From Chromatiaceae bacterium (GTDB taxonomy: Bacteria; Pseudomonadota; Gammaproteobacteria; Chromatiales; Chromatiaceae): a stretch of DNA of 64,000 nucleotides. A model generated the notes under the pieces. The model was not told where the DNA came from, made no database searches, and saw nothing but the letters and a program-made list of their open reading frames with translations. The translations under genes and the position numbers were made by a program. Shown here in pieces: positions 61,063 to 64,000 of the stretch (positions within the stretch are counted from its first letter, which is position 1; every line of letters begins with the position of its first letter). The stretch lies in the NCBI GenBank assembly GCA_013426805.1, contig JACDZG010000001.1, positions 124,001-188,000 on the forward strand, given 5' to 3'.

Positions 61063-61950
61063 ATGATCGCAAACACTGGATTTATCGGCATGGCAGCAGC
61101 CTTAGGGTCAGCCGCGTCGTGGGCGCTGGGCTCGGTGCTATTTCGGCGCCTCGGCGAACAGATACCGCCGGTGGCCTTGACCTTTGCCAAAGGCACGGCC
61201 GGCGCAATACTGCTTGGACTCGCCGTCGTCGCGACCGGCTTCCAGCCGATCGCACTCGAGGATGCACTCCTGCTGATCGTCAGTGGGCTGCTCGGTATCG
61301 CCCTGGGCGACACCTTTTTCTTCTTGGCGCTGAACCATCTTGGCGCTCAGGTGGTGGTACTTCTCTTTACGCTGGGTCAGGTGCTTACCGTACTACTGGC
61401 CCTGATATGGCTCGGGGAACGACCGGAGCCCCTCGATTGGGTCGGAATTGTCGCAGTGTTGAGTGGAGTTACGGTCGTGATGTGGAGTCGGATCAGCGCA
61501 GACAACGGACGCACCAGCCTTGCGGGGATGATCTACGGACTGATCGCAGTTGCCGTCATGGCAGTGTCGATCATCATCGCAAAAGAGGCGTTGGCGAGCA
61601 CCGACACCATGCAGGCCACCTTTATCCGGATGCTTGCCGGTACGGTCGGTATCTTCCTCTTCGGCAGGGTTACGGGGCAACTTGCCGGAAATCTCAAGGT
61701 ATTGCGTCAGCCGCGTTTGTTTTTGATCTTCCTTGCTTCCGTAGCGGTCGTTACCTTCGGCGGATTTTGGCTGTCAATGGTGGCCATCGCTCACATTGAC
61801 GTTGCTCTGGCGAATACGCTTAACGCGACGGAGCCGTTGTTCGTGTTGCCATTGGCGGCGCTGCTGCTCAAGGAGCGTATTACACCGCGGTTGCTGTTTG
61901 GCAGTCTGACGACAGTCAGTGGTATCGCCTTGATCATATCGCCATGGTAA
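61063..61950 (+). CDS. EamA/DMT-family exporter
   Basis: 295 aa with ten predicted membrane helices in two EamA repeats (about 5-145 and 155-293). Family features are [35 protein letters not shown] and [24 protein letters not shown]. Members export amino acids and other small metabolites. It follows the methyltransferase by 27 bp. In this cluster it is a reasonable exit route for the product, complementing the APC permease as an entry route. That pairing is inferred from position. Confidence 0.9.
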   Translation: MIANTGFIGMAAALGSAASWALGSVLFRRLGEQIPPVALTFAKGTAGAILLGLAVVATGFQPIALEDALLLIVSGLLGIALGDTFFFLALNHLGAQVVVLLFTLGQVLTVLLALIWLGERPEPLDWVGIVAVLSGVTVVMWSRISADNGRTSLAGMIYGLIAVAVMAVSIIIAKEALASTDTMQATFIRMLAGTVGIFLFGRVTGQLAGNLKVLRQPRLFLIFLASVAVVTFGGFWLSMVAIAHIDVALANTLNATEPLFVLPLAALLLKERITPRLLFGSLTTVSGIALIISPW

Positions 61951-61990
61951 CCACTGTGACCCCGGATCATCCCGGATATGGTACGTGCAG

Positions 61991-62743
61991 ATGACCAGCA
62001 CTTACGCGCCTTTTCCAAGTGCGAGTGTCGCCGCAAACCCGCCAGCTGTTTTCGTAACCCGCGGTTTGATCAAGACCTACCAGACCGAGGCAGGCGCGGT
62101 ACAGGCGTTAGCTGGAGTCGATTTGACAATTGATTCCGGCGAATTTGTCGTCATGCTTGGGCCATCAGGCAGCGGCAAGTCCACCTTTCTGAATATCCTT
62201 GGCGGTCTGGATGTACCAACTGCCGGTCAGGCGCTTTATCGCGGCGTCGATCTTGCGAGCATGACCGAGCGGGCGCGCACGCGCTACCGCCGCGAGCAAA
62301 TTGGATTTGTCTTTCAGTTTTACAACCTGATTCCAAGCCTCACTGCAAAGGAGAACGTGTCGCTGGCGGCTGAAATCGCGAGCGATCCACTGAGCCCGGC
62401 GGAAGCACTGGAACTGGTGGGACTCCAAGACCGCAGCGACCACTTTCCAGCCGAGTTGTCGGGCGGTGAGCAACAACGGGTCGCCGTTGCGCGGGCAATC
62501 GTCAAGCGACCGGCAATCCTCTTGTGTGACGAACCGACCGGCGCCCTTGACTCAAGAACCGGAGTGCTGGTTCTGGAGGCGATCACGCGAGCGAGTCGCG
62601 TGTTTCGGACCACGACGGTGCTTATCACTCACAACGCGGTCATCGCCGGAATTGGCGATCGGGTTATCTCGTTTGCCGACGGATGTGTCGCGACAATCCG
62701 GATAAACACGGGTCGGCGCTCAGCCCACGAACTCTCCTGGTAA
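61991..62743 (+). CDS. ABC transporter ATP-binding protein (MacB/LolD type)
   Basis: About 250 aa (ATG 61991; GTG 61985 also possible). Walker A is [13 protein letters not shown], the Q loop is in [14 protein letters not shown], the signature is [14 protein letters not shown], Walker B is [12 protein letters not shown], and the His switch is VLITHNAV. The sequence pattern is that of type VII ABC systems (MacB, LolCDE, DevCA), which use transmembrane mechanical coupling rather than a classical pore. The permease gene starts 13 bp after its stop. Confidence 0.94.
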   Translation: MTSTYAPFPSASVAANPPAVFVTRGLIKTYQTEAGAVQALAGVDLTIDSGEFVVMLGPSGSGKSTFLNILGGLDVPTAGQALYRGVDLASMTERARTRYRREQIGFVFQFYNLIPSLTAKENVSLAAEIASDPLSPAEALELVGLQDRSDHFPAELSGGEQQRVAVARAIVKRPAILLCDEPTGALDSRTGVLVLEAITRASRVFRTTTVLITHNAVIAGIGDRVISFADGCVATIRINTGRRSAHELSW

Positions 62744-62756
62744 TTGGACGTCATTG

Positions 62757-64000
62757 ATGCGTGCCCTCAATCAAAAGGTGTTGCGCGACTTGCTAAGGCT
62801 GTGGAGTCAGGTCCTGGCCATCGTGCTGGTGACGGCCATCGGCACCGCAGCCTTCGTGATGTCACTGGGTACCCTGCACTCGCTGCAGCAGACCCAGGCG
62901 CAGTATTATGACCGCTATCAATTCGCCGACGTCTTCGCTTCGGTACGGCGGGCACCGGCAGCGCTCGCCGTCAAGTTGGCCGCTATTGCCGGGGTCGATC
63001 AGGTCAGTACCCGGATTATCCACAATGTTGTCCTCACGATTCCGGGCATGTCCGAACCGGTCAACGGCCTGCTTTCTTCACTACCCGAACCCGGCGACCT
63101 CAATCAACTACATCTGCGGCGTGGCCGGCTGGTACTACCGGGGTCCACCGACGAGGCAGTGCTGTCCGAGTCGTTTGCCAATGCGCATCAACTGTCCGCG
63201 GGCAGCACGTTCTGGGCAACAATCAAAGGCCACAAGCGCAAGTTGACTGTCGTCGGAGTTGCCCTGTCGCCGGAGTATGTGTTCTTCGGGGTACCAGGCG
63301 CCATGGTACCGGACGACGAGCGATTCGGCGTCTTGTGGATGGACCGCAAGGCGTTGGCGGCGGCCTTCGACCTCAAAGGCGCGTTCAACGATGTGGTCAT
63401 GACGTTGACAGCCGATGCCGACGAAGCGGAGGTGCTCCGCCACACCGATGCATTGCTCGTCCCCTACGGAGGAATCGGCGCCTACGGTCGCGCGGACCAT
63501 GTCTCCCACTCGACACTCTCGGGCGAGATCAATCAACTCCGCGCCTCGATCCGCATTGCCGCCCCGGTCTTTATCGGTGTCGTCGCCTTTCTGCTGCACA
63601 TGCTCATGATGCGGCACGTCGAGACCGAGCGGGAACAGATTGGAGCGATGAAAGCACTCGGTTATACACATGTCGCAGTGGCCTGGCACTATACGAAGTT
63701 TGTCCTCATCATCGTCGCCTCGGGGGTCACGCTTGGTCTCATCGGTGGTGCGCTCTCCGGTCGCGAGATGACCGAGATCTATGCCGCTCACTACCGCTTT
63801 CCATTTCTGGACTACGCATTGACCCCGTTCACACTCTTTCAGGCGGCAGGGATCCAGGCGGCAGCCGCACTGATCGGAGCGATGGGCAGTCTATGGGGAG
63901 CGATCCGGTTGCCGCCGGCCATGGCCATGCGACCACCCCCCCCGCCCGTCTACCGTCGCACTCTGATCGAACGGTTGGGGCTGATGTTGATCGCGGATCA
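62757..64000 (+). CDS. FtsX-type ABC permease (3' end outside window)
   Basis: At least 414 codons are open from ATG 62757 to the right edge. An N-terminal helix (SQVLAIVLVTAIGTAAFVMS) is followed by a periplasmic MacB-core-like domain (about 45-260). The cytoplasmic coupling motif VETEREQIGAMKALGYTHV (about 288-306) lies between helices VFIGVVAFLLHMLMM and FVLIIVASGVTLGLIGGALS. This is the FtsX/DevC architecture and pairs with the preceding ATPase. A membrane-fusion (HlyD-type) subunit would be expected just beyond the window if the system is DevBCA-like. Confidence 0.9.
   Translation, partial: MRALNQKVLRDLLRLWSQVLAIVLVTAIGTAAFVMSLGTLHSLQQTQAQYYDRYQFADVFASVRRAPAALAVKLAAIAGVDQVSTRIIHNVVLTIPGMSEPVNGLLSSLPEPGDLNQLHLRRGRLVLPGSTDEAVLSESFANAHQLSAGSTFWATIKGHKRKLTVVGVALSPEYVFFGVPGAMVPDDERFGVLWMDRKALAAAFDLKGAFNDVVMTLTADADEAEVLRHTDALLVPYGGIGAYGRADHVSHSTLSGEINQLRASIRIAAPVFIGVVAFLLHMLMMRHVETEREQIGAMKALGYTHVAVAWHYTKFVLIIVASGVTLGLIGGALSGREMTEIYAAHYRFPFLDYALTPFTLFQAAGIQAAAALIGAMGSLWGAIRLPPAMAMRPPPPPVYRRTLIERLGLMLIAD

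Overview
The window looks like a chromosomal segment of a GC-rich gammaproteobacterium. The gene order ftsK-lolA-rarA is typical of that class. The many GC-rich palindromes and the AAA-ATPase/PD-(D/E)XK protein resemble what is seen in purple sulfur bacteria (Chromatiaceae). The family-level guess is tentative because no photosynthesis, sulfur or rRNA gene is present.

Layout. 1-12.6 kb: a two-partner secretion locus on the minus strand, with a TpsB transporter followed by a giant TpsA adhesin that runs off the left edge (at least 3403 codons, with internal exact repeats). 12.9-19.4 kb: a plus-strand operon of a PP2C phosphatase, a transmembrane Ser/Thr kinase ending in a formylglycine-generating-enzyme (FGE)-like domain, and a small membrane protein. 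19.6-26.7 kb: a lytic transglycosylase, then a signalling operon of a small membrane protein, an SSS-symporter/histidine kinase, a single-domain response regulator, a CBS/DUF294 nucleotidyltransferase and a receiver/HD-GYP protein. 26.7-34.5 kb: RNase HII, a small secreted protein, a cluster of hairpin repeats, a large Lhr helicase, an FGE-gene remnant and a VapBC-type toxin-antitoxin pair. 34.9-39 kb: a Fic protein and a MetH that lacks the homocysteine-binding domain. 39-45.9 kb: a tandemly duplicated unit of a secreted RCC1-propeller/CARDB protein plus an AAA-ATPase/PD-(D/E)XK protein. In one unit the ATPase is decayed and in the other the propeller gene is decayed. 46-53 kb: rarA, lolA, ftsK, an OmpA-family porin and an Old Yellow Enzyme reductase.

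The last ~10 kb (53.8 kb to the right edge) is a one-directional cluster that looks less GC-rich than the rest. It encodes a HAD phosphatase, an APC permease, a HemN-like radical SAM protein, an LTxxQ-like periplasmic protein, a HydE/BioB-like radical SAM protein, a methyltransferase with an export signal, an EamA exporter, an ABC ATPase and an FtsX-type permease cut by the window edge. I do not recognise this combination as a described pathway. It is my best candidate for a new system: radical-SAM-made small molecule chemistry with dedicated uptake, export and an envelope component.

Dispersed palindromes punctuate intergenic space at 10.4, 19.4, 28.2-28.7, 39.0-39.9 and 44.1-44.4 kb. Several share sequence with each other, and two of them form the 3' end of a reading frame. 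Functions are inferred from motifs read directly from the sequence; no database search was possible.
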